From positions 1 to 20,456 of the forward strand of contig PJAB01000808.1 of assembly GCA_002887195.1 (NCBI GenBank): 20,456 nt of DNA, written 5' to 3'. Origin of the DNA: Chrysochromulina parva. Its lineage: Eukaryota; Haptophyta; Prymnesiales; Chrysochromulinaceae. Shown piece after piece: positions 1-7,791 of this stretch; positions within the stretch are counted from its first letter, which is position 1; every line of letters begins with the position of its first letter. Position numbers and translations under genes: made by a program. The notes beneath the pieces are model-generated. The model made no database searches, was not told the origin of the DNA, and saw only the letters and a list, made by a program, of their open reading frames with translations.

Positions 1-328
1 CGTCACATGTAGTAAGGTGGCAGCGTGTGTGTACGTCCTGTAGGCTGTACATAACCAGTCTAAGAACAAAAGTTCTAAAGTAAGAGCTACTCACCACCGA
101 AACGACAAACGACAAACGGGCCTCGGGGGTGGGGAAGCCGGCGGTACCGGTAGCCACTAGCGTCTAGCCGTCTATGGTCTATATATTAACATCAACATGA
201 TAGCGGATGCGTGTTTGTCACTCGGATGAAGGCGTCTACCGCGCGAATCGAAATGGTACATATACAGCCCTCATGGTTACGTGTAAAAGTATTTTACGAA
301 AGTTGGCCCCTGCCACGGGTTTTTTTTG
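1..328. other. Upstream non-coding region with weak TATA-like site
   Basis: No supportable gene is seen here. A 7-bp unit (acgacaa) is tandemly repeated 2.3 times at 102-118, and a small inverted repeat (agaac/gttct) lies at 63-76. An AT-rich tatatatta stretch around 179-187 is the only TATA-like sequence before the ATG at 329. It could be a core promoter with a leader of about 110 nt, but there is no independent support. Confidence 0.35.
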
Positions 329-1789
329 ATGGGTCTTGCAGTGCGTCGCAGCTGTGGTCGTGGCATTGGCACTGTGCGAGGGTTTTTCAGCAGCCCTTCT
401 AGGCGCACGGTCGCCCTGAGGCAGACACTGGCGCATCCACGTGAGGCCGTGTATTCTGTCGTCGCTGACGTGGGGAGCTACTCGCAGTTCCTTCCCTTTT
501 GCAAAATGTCGCGCATCGTGAAGCGCCATGGCGCAGCCGAGTTCGAAGCAGAGCTCTCGCTCGGCTTCCTCGCCTTCTCCGATGAGTACGTGAGCCGCGT
601 GCGCCTCATGCCGCCGTCAGCGATTGTGGCGAGCGCCTCGCACACGCCACTTTTTGAGCAGCTCATTACCTCGTGGAGATTTTTCGACGGCGCCGTTCCT
701 GGTACGTGCGATGCTCACTTCGAGCTGATTATGCAGCTGCGCTCCATCGTGTACGATCAGGCGCTCGCACGAGTGATCGATCGCGTGGCAGCTGAACAGA
801 TGGCGGCCTTCACACGGCGCTGCGACGAGCTCGCCGCAAGGAAGAAGTTGGAGCTTCCAACATCGGCAAAAACGGTCGAAACATCCTCACCTGTGTGTAC
901 GAGGGCGTCCTTGACTGCAGCTCCGCGCACAGCCAGTGCGGCAGCAGCCGTGGCCATGGAGCCACTCTGGCGCCAGCAGGTCGACATCGCCTTTGACGCG
1001 CACGCCGTCGACGGCGCCCTTTCGCTGGGCCGCTTTGTTGAGGCATGCCGCCATCTTGGCATCGCCCAAGATGGCGCCCAAGGGGTCGAGATCAGGTCAC
1101 CGAGCACGGCGGCGTGGGACGGCCCCGTCTCGGAAGTGTTGCTGGCTGCGTGGTTTGTCGAATTCGATGACGACGCCAATGGGACCATCGAGCGAGAGGA
1201 GTTCAGTCACAACCTCTGGCTGCTCACCAAGGCGTCTGATGAGGAGCGTATGGACCACATGTTCCGGAAGCTCGATCACAACGGCTCGGGCGCTGTGGAG
1301 CGGGATGACCTCGCGCTGTCGATGAGGCGGCAACTTGCCCTTGCCCGGCGCCTTTTACCATTGCTCGTGCGCCGCCAAGTGCGCAAGGAAACGGCAGCCG
1401 CAGCACTGGGCTCCGATGACGCAGGAGCCCGAGCTGTGCCCCTGACCGTGCGGGAGTGCCAAGCTGAGGGCGTGTGCGACCAGGCGAGTGCGGTCGCCGC
1501 GGCGGCGATTGACGAGCTGGATGGGCAGGTGGACCTGCTAGTAGGCGAGGTGTTCGCCTCGTTTGGCTCTACGGAAGCGATCAGCTTCGCCGCTTGGCAG
1601 GACACTTGGCGCCGATCGGCCGCCAGCAGCGGGGATCAAGGTGGCGTCATGCCAACGTCTATGATGGGCATGGATGGTATCCTGGGGCTCTTACGAGATG
1701 AGCTGCGCCACGACACGCGGCCTTCCGCCGCGGCAGCCCGGCGAGCAGCGCCAGTGGCACCCGGGAGCCATGCCATGTGCTTAGAGTAA
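329..1789 (+). CDS. COQ10-like START-domain protein fused to EF-hand domain, mitochondrial
   Basis: 486 aa from the ATG at 329; the reading frame extends 3 nt further upstream only through a TTG. Residues 1-33 are Arg/Ser-rich without acidic residues, a good mitochondrial presequence. Residues about 30-170 match the COQ10/polyketide-cyclase START family, with the hallmark VVADVGSYSQFLPFCKMSR at 44-62. COQ10 proteins bind ubiquinone and support its use in the inner-membrane respiratory chain. A low-complexity linker (about 170-208) leads to a second domain with two EF-hand loops: D280 to E291 (DDDANGTIEREE, canonical) and D316 to D327 (DHNGSGAVERDD, Asp at position 12). The C-terminal about 150 residues are helical without a recognisable motif. 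An internal ATG in good Kozak context (956, residue 210) could start an EF-hand-only product. The COQ10 and EF-hand calls are firm; calcium control of coenzyme Q handling is inference. Confidence 0.88.
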   Translation: MGLAVRRSCGRGIGTVRGFFSSPSRRTVALRQTLAHPREAVYSVVADVGSYSQFLPFCKMSRIVKRHGAAEFEAELSLGFLAFSDEYVSRVRLMPPSAIVASASHTPLFEQLITSWRFFDGAVPGTCDAHFELIMQLRSIVYDQALARVIDRVAAEQMAAFTRRCDELAARKKLELPTSAKTVETSSPVCTRASLTAAPRTASAAAAVAMEPLWRQQVDIAFDAHAVDGALSLGRFVEACRHLGIAQDGAQGVEIRSPSTAAWDGPVSEVLLAAWFVEFDDDANGTIEREEFSHNLWLLTKASDEERMDHMFRKLDHNGSGAVERDDLALSMRRQLALARRLLPLLVRRQVRKETAAAALGSDDAGARAVPLTVRECQAEGVCDQASAVAAAAIDELDGQVDLLVGEVFASFGSTEAISFAAWQDTWRRSAASSGDQGGVMPTSMMGMDGILGLLRDELRHDTRPSAAAARRAAPVAPGSHAMCLE

Positions 1790-2017
1790 AGGTTTCCGGC
1801 CGGCGTGCAGTACTATGGCACTTGTCAATTCCGAGTTCGATACCACGAGGGGCTGCTTTATGAAAGTATTGTCGTGCTCTCATGCACGCACGCCGGACTA
1901 CCACGCGGCCAGGGACATTACATACAGGGGTGTGGATACCTGGTACTGTGGCTAGGTAGCAGCAGCAGGCATGTCCTCGTTAACAGTGGCTCGTTGGGTA
2001 TTACCATTGGACTCGAC

Positions 2018-2476
2018 TCACGTGGTCACAGTCGTGGACCACGACTGCGTTAGGGCTGGCTTACTGCGTACACGTCCAGTGATGGCGCCGTTCTGGCAGG
2101 TGCCTGTCAGAGCTGCAAGATTGGGAACGGTGCTTTCCTGACGGATCCTCCAGTTGCGAGAAAAAATCTCTTGGCGAAGCGCAAGTTGCTGTTGCGCCGC
2201 CGTCTCGTAGCGAGCAGTGGAAGGCATCCACGGCTGAGTGAATGGTGAACGCTCCATTCGCACCGCAGTGGATGCCAGTCGTGCGCGCGCACGAAAGGCA
2301 GCATCCTTTTCGTGTAGAACCCGCTCGCGCCATAACTCTTGTCCGGTAGTCACGAGAACCCATCCATTACACCCTGGGTTCTCGACACCGTCCTTGACAT
2401 TGACCGCACTAAGATGCTCTCGCACCATTACGCCGACGGGCGACGTAACGAACTTCGACGAAGGCGGACCCCCCAT
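2018..2476 (-). CDS. Small uncharacterised protein, 152 aa
   Basis: Uninterrupted frame from a true ATG (complement of 2474-2476) to TGA (2018-2020). I do not recognise a family. Composition is balanced (Trp, Asn, Gln, Thr, Phe present) and unlike the Arg/Ala-rich antisense frames elsewhere in the window, which favours a real gene. Residues about 47-118 are predicted helical and charged, with Trp/Tyr/Phe-containing segments (FTQPWMPSTARYETAAQ, then an IFSRNWRIRQE stretch). Such helical segments with short aromatic/proline breaks resemble small axonemal microtubule-inner proteins, but that is only an impression. It is divergent from the CPBP protease gene (104 bp between ATGs) and convergent with the COQ10-like gene. 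A 19-bp palindrome covers its last codons. Confidence 0.55.
   Translation of the reverse strand: MGGPPSSKFVTSPVGVMVREHLSAVNVKDGVENPGCNGWVLVTTGQELWRERVLHEKDAAFRARARLASTAVRMERSPFTQPWMPSTARYETAAQQQLALRQEIFSRNWRIRQESTVPNLAALTGTCQNGAITGRVRSKPALTQSWSTTVTT
2029..2047. repeat. Perfect 19-bp palindrome (9-bp arms, 1-nt centre)
   Basis: cagtcgtgg / a / ccacgactg is a perfect inverted repeat. It lies inside the last codons of the minus-strand 152-aa ORF, between two convergent genes, so it could be a 3'-end or termination structure. The unit cgtggtc at 2021-2027 also pairs with gaccacg at 2037-2043, giving an alternative fold. Confidence 0.6.
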
Positions 2477-2580
2477 TTTGTCGCAAAATCTCGTCAGCCA
2501 TCTTCCGTCCTCCGCTCCGCACTATATTCCTTGTGGTCAAGTGTTACGGGTAAACTAGGAGTAAACTTGTCGCTCACGTG
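2477..2580. promoter_or_regulatory. Putative bidirectional promoter (152-aa protein / CPBP protease)
   Basis: Only 104 bp separate the two divergent ATGs, so both core promoters and 5' leaders must sit here or overlap coding DNA. A CACGTG (E-box/G-box type) hexamer at 2575-2580 directly abuts the protease ATG. No clear TATA box is seen. Confidence 0.4.
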
Positions 2581-3489
2581 ATGTTTTCACAACGCATTTC
2601 CATGCGAGCACCGCTGCTGACCACTCTTTCCCTGCACGTCTCCGACAACTGTTTCAGGGCTCGCTCGCTACCTCTATTCCTCAGCGTGATAAACAATACC
2701 CTCGACTCGATCGAGGTCGACTCAGGCGCGGGGATCGGAATCAGCAGCCTCGTATCCAACTTGGCGGTGCAGGGCATGTACATTGGGGTTGCCGCCCTTG
2801 GCATCAGCGTGCTCCTCGCACCGTTCGGTGGACCCTCAGTGCCCAATCTACTCATACGCCAAGAGGCGCCGTACGGAGTGCTGGGAGCTGAGGCGCTGCT
2901 CGGCCTGGGAGTCGCAGTGCTTGTCCTCTACCGTGGAGGCCTTTACGAAAGCCATGGCACGGAGGCGCTCGCGTACGGCGCAGCCGAGGCGGAACAAATG
3001 AGGCCTTTGTGGCAAATTTCAGGAGGCGAGTCGCGAACCGTGCCAGCAATCTGTGCCATCATCCTCTGGCAGCTCGCCATCGCTCTGGCGGAGGAGCTGT
3101 ACTATCGAGGGTTGATCCAATCCGGTGCGCGCATGCTGGTTTCGTCACTGGTGTCGGCCGGCTCCTTGGCCGAATCACTACCCGCGCACGCCGTCGGCGA
3201 CGCCGTCGGCGAGTTGCTGGCCCTCGTTGCCGCCTCATCGCTCTTTGGTCTCGTGCACACCGAGTTCGACGGTATGGCTGGTGACGAGAAGGGTAGGTGG
3301 TTCCGCACCACGGCCGGTTACGGCCTCTTGTACGGACTACTCTACACGATGAGTGGGAGGCTCGCAGCACCAGTCTTTGCGCACGCGGGCTACAATATCG
3401 GTCTATGTGTGCGTGATTGGCGGCGCATGCGGCGCACGCCGGTCGACGAACTGAAGCGGATCTTTGATGCTGAAAAGCGGGTCGGGTAA
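2581..3489 (+). CDS. CPBP family intramembrane metalloprotease (CAAX/Rce1-like)
   Basis: 302 aa from the ATG at 2581, preceded directly by CACGTG. The three conserved CPBP (Abi/Rce1) motifs are present in order: E171-E172-x-x-x-R176 (EELYYR), F222-x-x-x-H226 (FGLVH) and H268-x-x-x-N272 (HAGYN). These supply the Glu and His residues of the membrane-embedded active site. Hydrophobic segments lie around 58-82, 98-120, 156-175, 205-225, 240-258 and 262-280. The basic N-terminal 30 residues with Ser/Leu could be an organelle-targeting sequence; plant and algal members are often plastidial. The family cleaves prenylated CAAX proteins or processes other membrane substrates; the substrate here is unknown. 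The C-terminus is basic and soluble. The fold and motif assignment are firm, the location and role are not. Confidence 0.88.
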   Translation: MFSQRISMRAPLLTTLSLHVSDNCFRARSLPLFLSVINNTLDSIEVDSGAGIGISSLVSNLAVQGMYIGVAALGISVLLAPFGGPSVPNLLIRQEAPYGVLGAEALLGLGVAVLVLYRGGLYESHGTEALAYGAAEAEQMRPLWQISGGESRTVPAICAIILWQLAIALAEELYYRGLIQSGARMLVSSLVSAGSLAESLPAHAVGDAVGELLALVAASSLFGLVHTEFDGMAGDEKGRWFRTTAGYGLLYGLLYTMSGRLAAPVFAHAGYNIGLCVRDWRRMRRTPVDELKRIFDAEKRVG

Positions 3490-3676
3490 GGAAACTGGTT
3501 GTGTTGCGTGTAACAGACCATCACGCTGTGTGAGCCGCAGAGTGTCGTTTGCTGCATGCACTATCGATGATTGTCAAGAAACCTCGACCTAAAACGGTGT
3601 GTGGCGAGCAATTTGCCTTCGCACGGTGTCGGTGTGGGACAACGAATGGGTGAGTCTCGCTCGCTGTAAGCGCGAT

Positions 3677-5275
3677 ATGCAGGCGGAATTCGAAGAAGTC
3701 ATCCGCATCGAGATCGACCCCGGTGCAGCCGCACGCCACGATGACACCACGGCCTCGCTGATTGCCAAAGTAAAGAGCCAAGCGTTGAGGATTGCCAAGG
3801 CGGAGGTGAAGGCCATTGAAGTGACCACGCAGGCGGTGGAACCGCCGACGACGACCTGGACGCCCGACGCCGACCTGGAGTTTGACGCGGCGGATGAGGA
3901 TCTCACTGGGTCTGTTTGCTCAGCATTGTCGACAGCAAACGTGTCAACGATTGAAAGAGGCATGCTGTCACGTGGGTCAACACAGGGCTCATATGTTTCC
4001 GCACCATCGAGATCGACTCTGAGCGATGCGGCTGGATCGACACCGAGCGGACAGTCAACACCAAGCTGGCTATCGTGGGCGCTGTCTGAAGCGCACGAAT
4101 CGAAGAGACCAAGCTGGCTCGTGACGCCGCCCGAAATGAAGCCTGAAGAACAGTTCAGACCGAGCTGGCTCACGACACCGCCTGCGTCCGAGGGACCGCC
4201 GCCTGCGTTCACGGAGAGGCCGTCGGCGGCGCACAGGCCGAGTGAGGCGCAGCTGCACGCCGAGGTAGCCGAGTTGCGCGAGGCGCTTGATACGGCGCTT
4301 GAGCGCATGAGCGAGGCCCTTCAGACGGAGTGTCGCACGCGCGAGAGCTTAGAGAATGAGGTGGCGCGTCAGGGAGCGCTGCTCCTAGAGACGCGGGAGC
4401 TACTGGCGGCGCTCGCGCCCAGCTCGTTGCCCAGCGGCGGACGTGAGGCAGATGAAGACGGCGATCCAGCTGCGAAGCCGGCTGCAGAGCCAGCTCCGGT
4501 TTTCCGGTTGACTGGGGAGGAGGAGGAGGCTGAGGAGGCTGAGGAGGCTGAGGAGGCTGAGGAGGCCGAGGAAGCTGAGGAGGCTGAGGAGGCTGAGGAG
4601 GAGATGAAGGAGTCCGAGGCGGAGCAGATGAAGAAGGAGTCCGAGGCAAGGCTTCCTAATAATCAGCCTAATCAGCCCATAGAAACGCCGAATATGGCCG
4701 TGGAGCAGCCCGTGATACGCCGCCTCGAGCCGACGGAGGAGGCCGCTCTGCTGAGCGCTCAGCACGCCGCCATGCAGCAGGCCGCGGCGGAGGACGAGGA
4801 CGAGGCGGAGGAGGAGCTCCCTCGAGAGGCTCCTGCCGAGGCGAGATTTGAGAATTGGGAGGCTGCCGAGGCGAAACCCGAGGACGAGGACGAGGCGGAG
4901 CCCGAGGTGGAGGCCGCGTCTGACTCACCATCCTCCATAAACTTGAGCAGCCTTATGAGCAGCCCACCGCCACAGCAGCCGACTTCCGAACCGATTCAAG
5001 AGCCCTCATCGGGAAAGTACGCCTTCATCGATTTCTTCGTCAACATGTCGCCGTTCCAACAGCGCGCAGTGGCAGTTGAAATGGCAACTCCGCGGCAATT
5101 ATCTGCACCATGGGCAAGCCCGTCTTCCCGTCTGATGACATCTACGGCCACAGCAGCATTCACCACAGCTTCGAACGCTGAGTCAGCCCCTAGATCACGG
5201 CCTCCGCCTGACTTTGGAGGCAACCCCCCTCCTCGGGCCCCTCCTCCGCCTGACTTCGGAGGCACTCTGTTCTAG
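3677..5275 (+). CDS. Acidic low-complexity coiled-coil protein with PSWL and PPPDFGG repeats
   Basis: 532 aa from the first in-frame ATG (3677). The frame is open back to 3593, without an earlier ATG and with TAA at 3590. No known domain is recognised. In order: a charged N-terminus; a Ser/Thr/Pro-rich region with three PSWL motifs at residues 129, 145 and 162 (spacing 16 and 17; the last two are RPSWLxTPP); a coiled coil at about 189-246; an (EEA)n tract at 281-309; an acidic Glu/Ala/Asp region to about 415 containing two DEDEAE blocks; a short hydrophobic stretch (FIDFFVNMSPF, near residue 450); and a Pro-rich tail with two PPPDFGG repeats ending in GTLF. Mostly disordered, it could be a scaffold using PSWL as a binding motif, but this is inference. 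A canonical-looking donor (gg|gtgagt at 3650) precedes the start, yet no nearby acceptor keeps frame from an upstream ATG. Confidence 0.7.
   Translation: MQAEFEEVIRIEIDPGAAARHDDTTASLIAKVKSQALRIAKAEVKAIEVTTQAVEPPTTTWTPDADLEFDAADEDLTGSVCSALSTANVSTIERGMLSRGSTQGSYVSAPSRSTLSDAAGSTPSGQSTPSWLSWALSEAHESKRPSWLVTPPEMKPEEQFRPSWLTTPPASEGPPPAFTERPSAAHRPSEAQLHAEVAELREALDTALERMSEALQTECRTRESLENEVARQGALLLETRELLAALAPSSLPSGGREADEDGDPAAKPAAEPAPVFRLTGEEEEAEEAEEAEEAEEAEEAEEAEEAEEEMKESEAEQMKKESEARLPNNQPNQPIETPNMAVEQPVIRRLEPTEEAALLSAQHAAMQQAAAEDEDEAEEELPREAPAEARFENWEAAEAKPEDEDEAEPEVEAASDSPSSINLSSLMSSPPPQQPTSEPIQEPSSGKYAFIDFFVNMSPFQQRAVAVEMATPRQLSAPWASPSSRLMTSTATAAFTTASNAESAPRSRPPPDFGGNPPPRAPPPPDFGGTLF
4517..4603 (+). 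repeat. 9-bp coding minisatellite (Glu-Glu-Ala)n
   Basis: The unit gaggaggct is repeated about eight times, with synonymous changes (gcc, gaa) in the later units, and encodes an uninterrupted EEA tract. The tract length probably varies between strains by slippage without changing frame. Confidence 0.85.
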
Positions 5276-5788
5276 CTCTTCTCATGATTTCCACGCCGAA
5301 GAGCGAAAGACGTCCCCACACAGGCCCACACAGGTTCTTTGCTACTTCATTTTCTCAAGACGGCACTCTACAGCCACCCAGGCCAGACTCGAGGATCAAG
5401 CAGGGCGCCGGGCCAACCATTTATGGGCCAACATGGGCAGGGGTTAAGCGGGGGTACTTGGGTTTGTGGGTCGAGGACCGCCCCTTGGAATCACTTGCGT
5501 TGATGTCCTCCACCTCGATCTCTTGCTCGAACATCTTTTCGATCTTTTGATGTGTGCTGTGTGTGTGTGTGAGGAATGTGGGTCTGGTCAACGCTGCAAC
5601 AGTGTAGCAACAGTGGCTGAAAATGTATGGGGATGAAAATGTATGGGGAACTCCGCCCCAAAAACGACCCAAAAACGACCGGCACGGCTGTACGGCACGG
5701 CGCTCTCGCTCGCCACGCCGCTGAACTGTCAACACGTCGATAGGTCGATACACGCCCCTCCTCAATACCTAATCCTGAGCTCAACCTA
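5276..5788. other. Intergenic region with clustered short tandem duplications
   Basis: No convincing gene lies in these 513 bp; the frames that cross it are short or lack an ATG. It holds a 10-bp unit (cccacacagg) twice at 5315-5334, a TG/GT tract at 5551-5572, and exact tandem duplications at 5618-5680. It must contain the promoter of the methyltransferase gene starting at 5789. No TATA box is evident. Confidence 0.5.
5618..5680. repeat. Two adjacent exact tandem duplications (16 bp x2 and 11 bp x2)
   Basis: tgaaaatgtatgggga occurs twice head-to-tail at 5618-5649. Ten bases later caaaaacgacc occurs twice head-to-tail at 5659-5680. Both are exact copies. Confidence 0.9.
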
Positions 5789-7462
5789 ATGCGTCGACTT
5801 TGCACAGCCTTTTCACACAAGAAAAGCATGAATGAATCCATGGCCGACGATGGCGAGACCGACCATGACGATGGCGGAGCCGACCATGATCTTCTCACGG
5901 CACTGGCGCCCGATGTGCGCGCTCGCACGATTGTCATCGACACGGTTTCCTGCACACATTGCCTTCCGCCGCGCTTGTCGACAATTGCGAGCAGTCTCAA
6001 TGTGTTGGGAACTGGCAAGCTCCTGGCGATCTTGCATCCCACCTTGGATGCGACGACACTCGCACGCGTCTTGCCCCCATCGCACGCGCTGGAGATGACG
6101 TCATTCCGTCGGGACGCGAGTCTGTCGATTCTTCTCGCAATCCAACGTGGTCATCGGACAAAGGGCGGTGGGCCACTGGCAGTGAGCCGTGCCAGTGTTG
6201 TTGATCCGCAGGATGTCGCCCGAGCAGCTAAGTGCATTCTGGGTCTCGCTGCAGCCGCCGACGGGCTCGCAGATGACAATGGCTCCGAGCAGGCCGATCG
6301 GCCACCGTGGGCGCTCAGCGACGCCTCAGGGCAACGACTACTCGACGTCAGCGTACGTTGCGCGGACGGCACGGCGCTCGTAGTGGTGCCTCGTGGCTCT
6401 TCGCTGCCAGCCTATGGCGAGGTGCTACTTACGAGCAGTTCTCACGGCGCAGATATACTGATCCTCGAGCTGCTCCTCGGCGTCCGTGTAACTGCATCCG
6501 GCTGCAGGACGCTCAACTCGGCGCTGCGGCTGTCCCTCGAGGATCTTAGGCCGCGTGGCCTGGCGCAGGTTCGACTCGAGGTGGGCCTGAGCACCGAGCG
6601 GCTTGTCGCCCGTGCATGCGACATGCATACCGGCGTGGCGTGCCATGTGGTGCTGGAGACGGCCGGGTTCGCCGGGCTCGACGCCGACGCTCAGGACGGC
6701 GCTCGCCCAAGCGCGCTGCCGCTGCCTTGGCGGTACGAGAATCCCTACGCCGACGAGCCGCATCCGGGCTTTTGCTGCGCCGGTGGGCGATTCATTCGCG
6801 TCCTCCGAGAGCCAACGCAGAGCACGGACTCGAGCCAGGCGCGGCGGCTCGATGCGGCGGGGGAGGTGGCGCCCGAGACGACGGCGGCGCGGGTGTGGCC
6901 AGGCGCTCACCTTCTCGCCACCTACTTGCACGAGCCCACTGTGACGGAGCACGTGCTGAATGGCGCGTCGAGGGTCATCGAGCTCGGCGCGGGCAGCGGC
7001 GTGCCTGGACTCGCTTTGTGGACCCTGGGGGCACGCGAGGTGATCTTGACGGATCTCGAGGAGAATCTGCATCGGTTGCATGCGACGATCCAACTCAATG
7101 GTGCAGCGCGCGCTGTGCAGGCGGTGGCGCTCGACTGGATGCAGCCCCTGCCGCCGGACATCAGAGGCGGCGCGCCGTTCGACGTGATCTTGGCCGCCGA
7201 CTGTGTGTTTTGGCGCGGCCTCTTCGAGCCCTTGTGCGCGACGCTGTGCGCGCTCGCCGCGGTGGGTCGTACTGAAGAGCTCGCCGATGCGCCGCCGCCG
7301 CTGGTCCTCCTCACCGTCACGGCGCGCTTGGATCGCGCGCAGGCCTTTGTGGCGATCGCTAGGCAGCACGGATGGGTTGTTGAGGAAGTCGCGGTGCAGG
7401 GAGCCGCAGCGATGATGGCATCAACGCACACGCGGCTGTTGAGATTAACATTAGTTGCATAA
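5789..7462 (+). CDS. Family-16 (METTL21-type) methyltransferase with Hsp70 substrate-binding-like N-terminal domain
   Basis: 557 aa from ATG 5789. The C-terminal domain (about 365-557) is a seven-beta-strand methyltransferase of family 16 (METTL21/FAM86 type): VWPG at 369-372, the SAM-binding IELGAGSGVPG at 397-407, an acidic strand-2 end (LTDLEEN), N in TIQLN, LDW, and D471-CVFW in place of the usual DxxY. These enzymes mostly methylate lysines of chaperones and elongation factors. Residues about 182-290 align with the Hsp70 substrate-binding beta domain: LLDVSV, then VPRGSSLP (Hsp70 PRNTTIP position), a beta stretch, LEDLRPRGLAQVRLEVGL (Hsp70 PRGVPQIEVTFDID position), and DMHTG (Hsp70 DKSTG). 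Residues 1-181 are unassigned and include a 21-bp coding duplication (5846-5887) giving DDGETDH/DDGGADH. Internal ATGs at residues 14 and 18 are alternative starts. The methyltransferase call is firm; the Hsp70-like domain is by motif order only. Confidence 0.85.
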   Translation: MRRLCTAFSHKKSMNESMADDGETDHDDGGADHDLLTALAPDVRARTIVIDTVSCTHCLPPRLSTIASSLNVLGTGKLLAILHPTLDATTLARVLPPSHALEMTSFRRDASLSILLAIQRGHRTKGGGPLAVSRASVVDPQDVARAAKCILGLAAAADGLADDNGSEQADRPPWALSDASGQRLLDVSVRCADGTALVVVPRGSSLPAYGEVLLTSSSHGADILILELLLGVRVTASGCRTLNSALRLSLEDLRPRGLAQVRLEVGLSTERLVARACDMHTGVACHVVLETAGFAGLDADAQDGARPSALPLPWRYENPYADEPHPGFCCAGGRFIRVLREPTQSTDSSQARRLDAAGEVAPETTAARVWPGAHLLATYLHEPTVTEHVLNGASRVIELGAGSGVPGLALWTLGAREVILTDLEENLHRLHATIQLNGAARAVQAVALDWMQPLPPDIRGGAPFDVILAADCVFWRGLFEPLCATLCALAAVGRTEELADAPPPLVLLTVTARLDRAQAFVAIARQHGWVVEEVAVQGAAAMMASTHTRLLRLTLVA

Positions 7463-7791
7463 GGGAAGTACAACGAGACGCCCCAACGCCCGTAACGGCA
7501 GCGGCACACGTGGCCGCGAGGGGGGTACCCAGCCATTCAAAGCGAACCTTGCAAGGAGCACTGACCACCTTGCAAGGAGCACTGACCACTGTGGAGCTGG
7601 GCCAGCGGCCCAGCGCGTGACATTGGGGACCGGAATAACGCGTTGTGTTGAAAAAGTCGTCAAGTCGCATCCGGAAATAATAGATAAGCTCGCGGAAGCT
7701 GGACTTCATTGACTTTCTTGACTTTGTTCACGTGAAGAACCCCCGCGTTTTGTAGAGCTTCGCGCCGCGCTCGAGGCCGCCAAAGTCAGAC
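7463..7791. other. Intergenic/promoter region of GCP2 gene
   Basis: No gene is supported in these 329 bp; an 85-codon plus-strand frame lacks a proper ATG and family features. It contains a 21-bp tandem duplication (7547-7588) and a 10-bp palindrome ttcacgtgaa at 7727-7736 holding CACGTG, 58 bp before the GCP2 ATG. Confidence 0.5.
7547..7588. repeat. Exact 21-bp tandem duplication
   Basis: ccttgcaaggagcactgacca is repeated twice without a spacer. It contains the palindrome ccttgcaagg. It sits about 200 bp upstream of the GCP2 ATG. Confidence 0.9.

Noticed and set aside
1820..1850. tRNA B-box-like gttcgatacc
   Set aside because: No matching A box or cloverleaf stems at tRNA spacing.
3567..3650. 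Possible first exon of the acidic protein (ATG 3567, donor gtgagt at 3650)
   Set aside because: None of the nearby AG acceptors joins it to the downstream frame in phase.
6425..7369. Long minus-strand frame opposite the methyltransferase
   Set aside because: It is Arg/His/Gln-rich and antisense to recognisable methyltransferase motifs; a GC-bias shadow.
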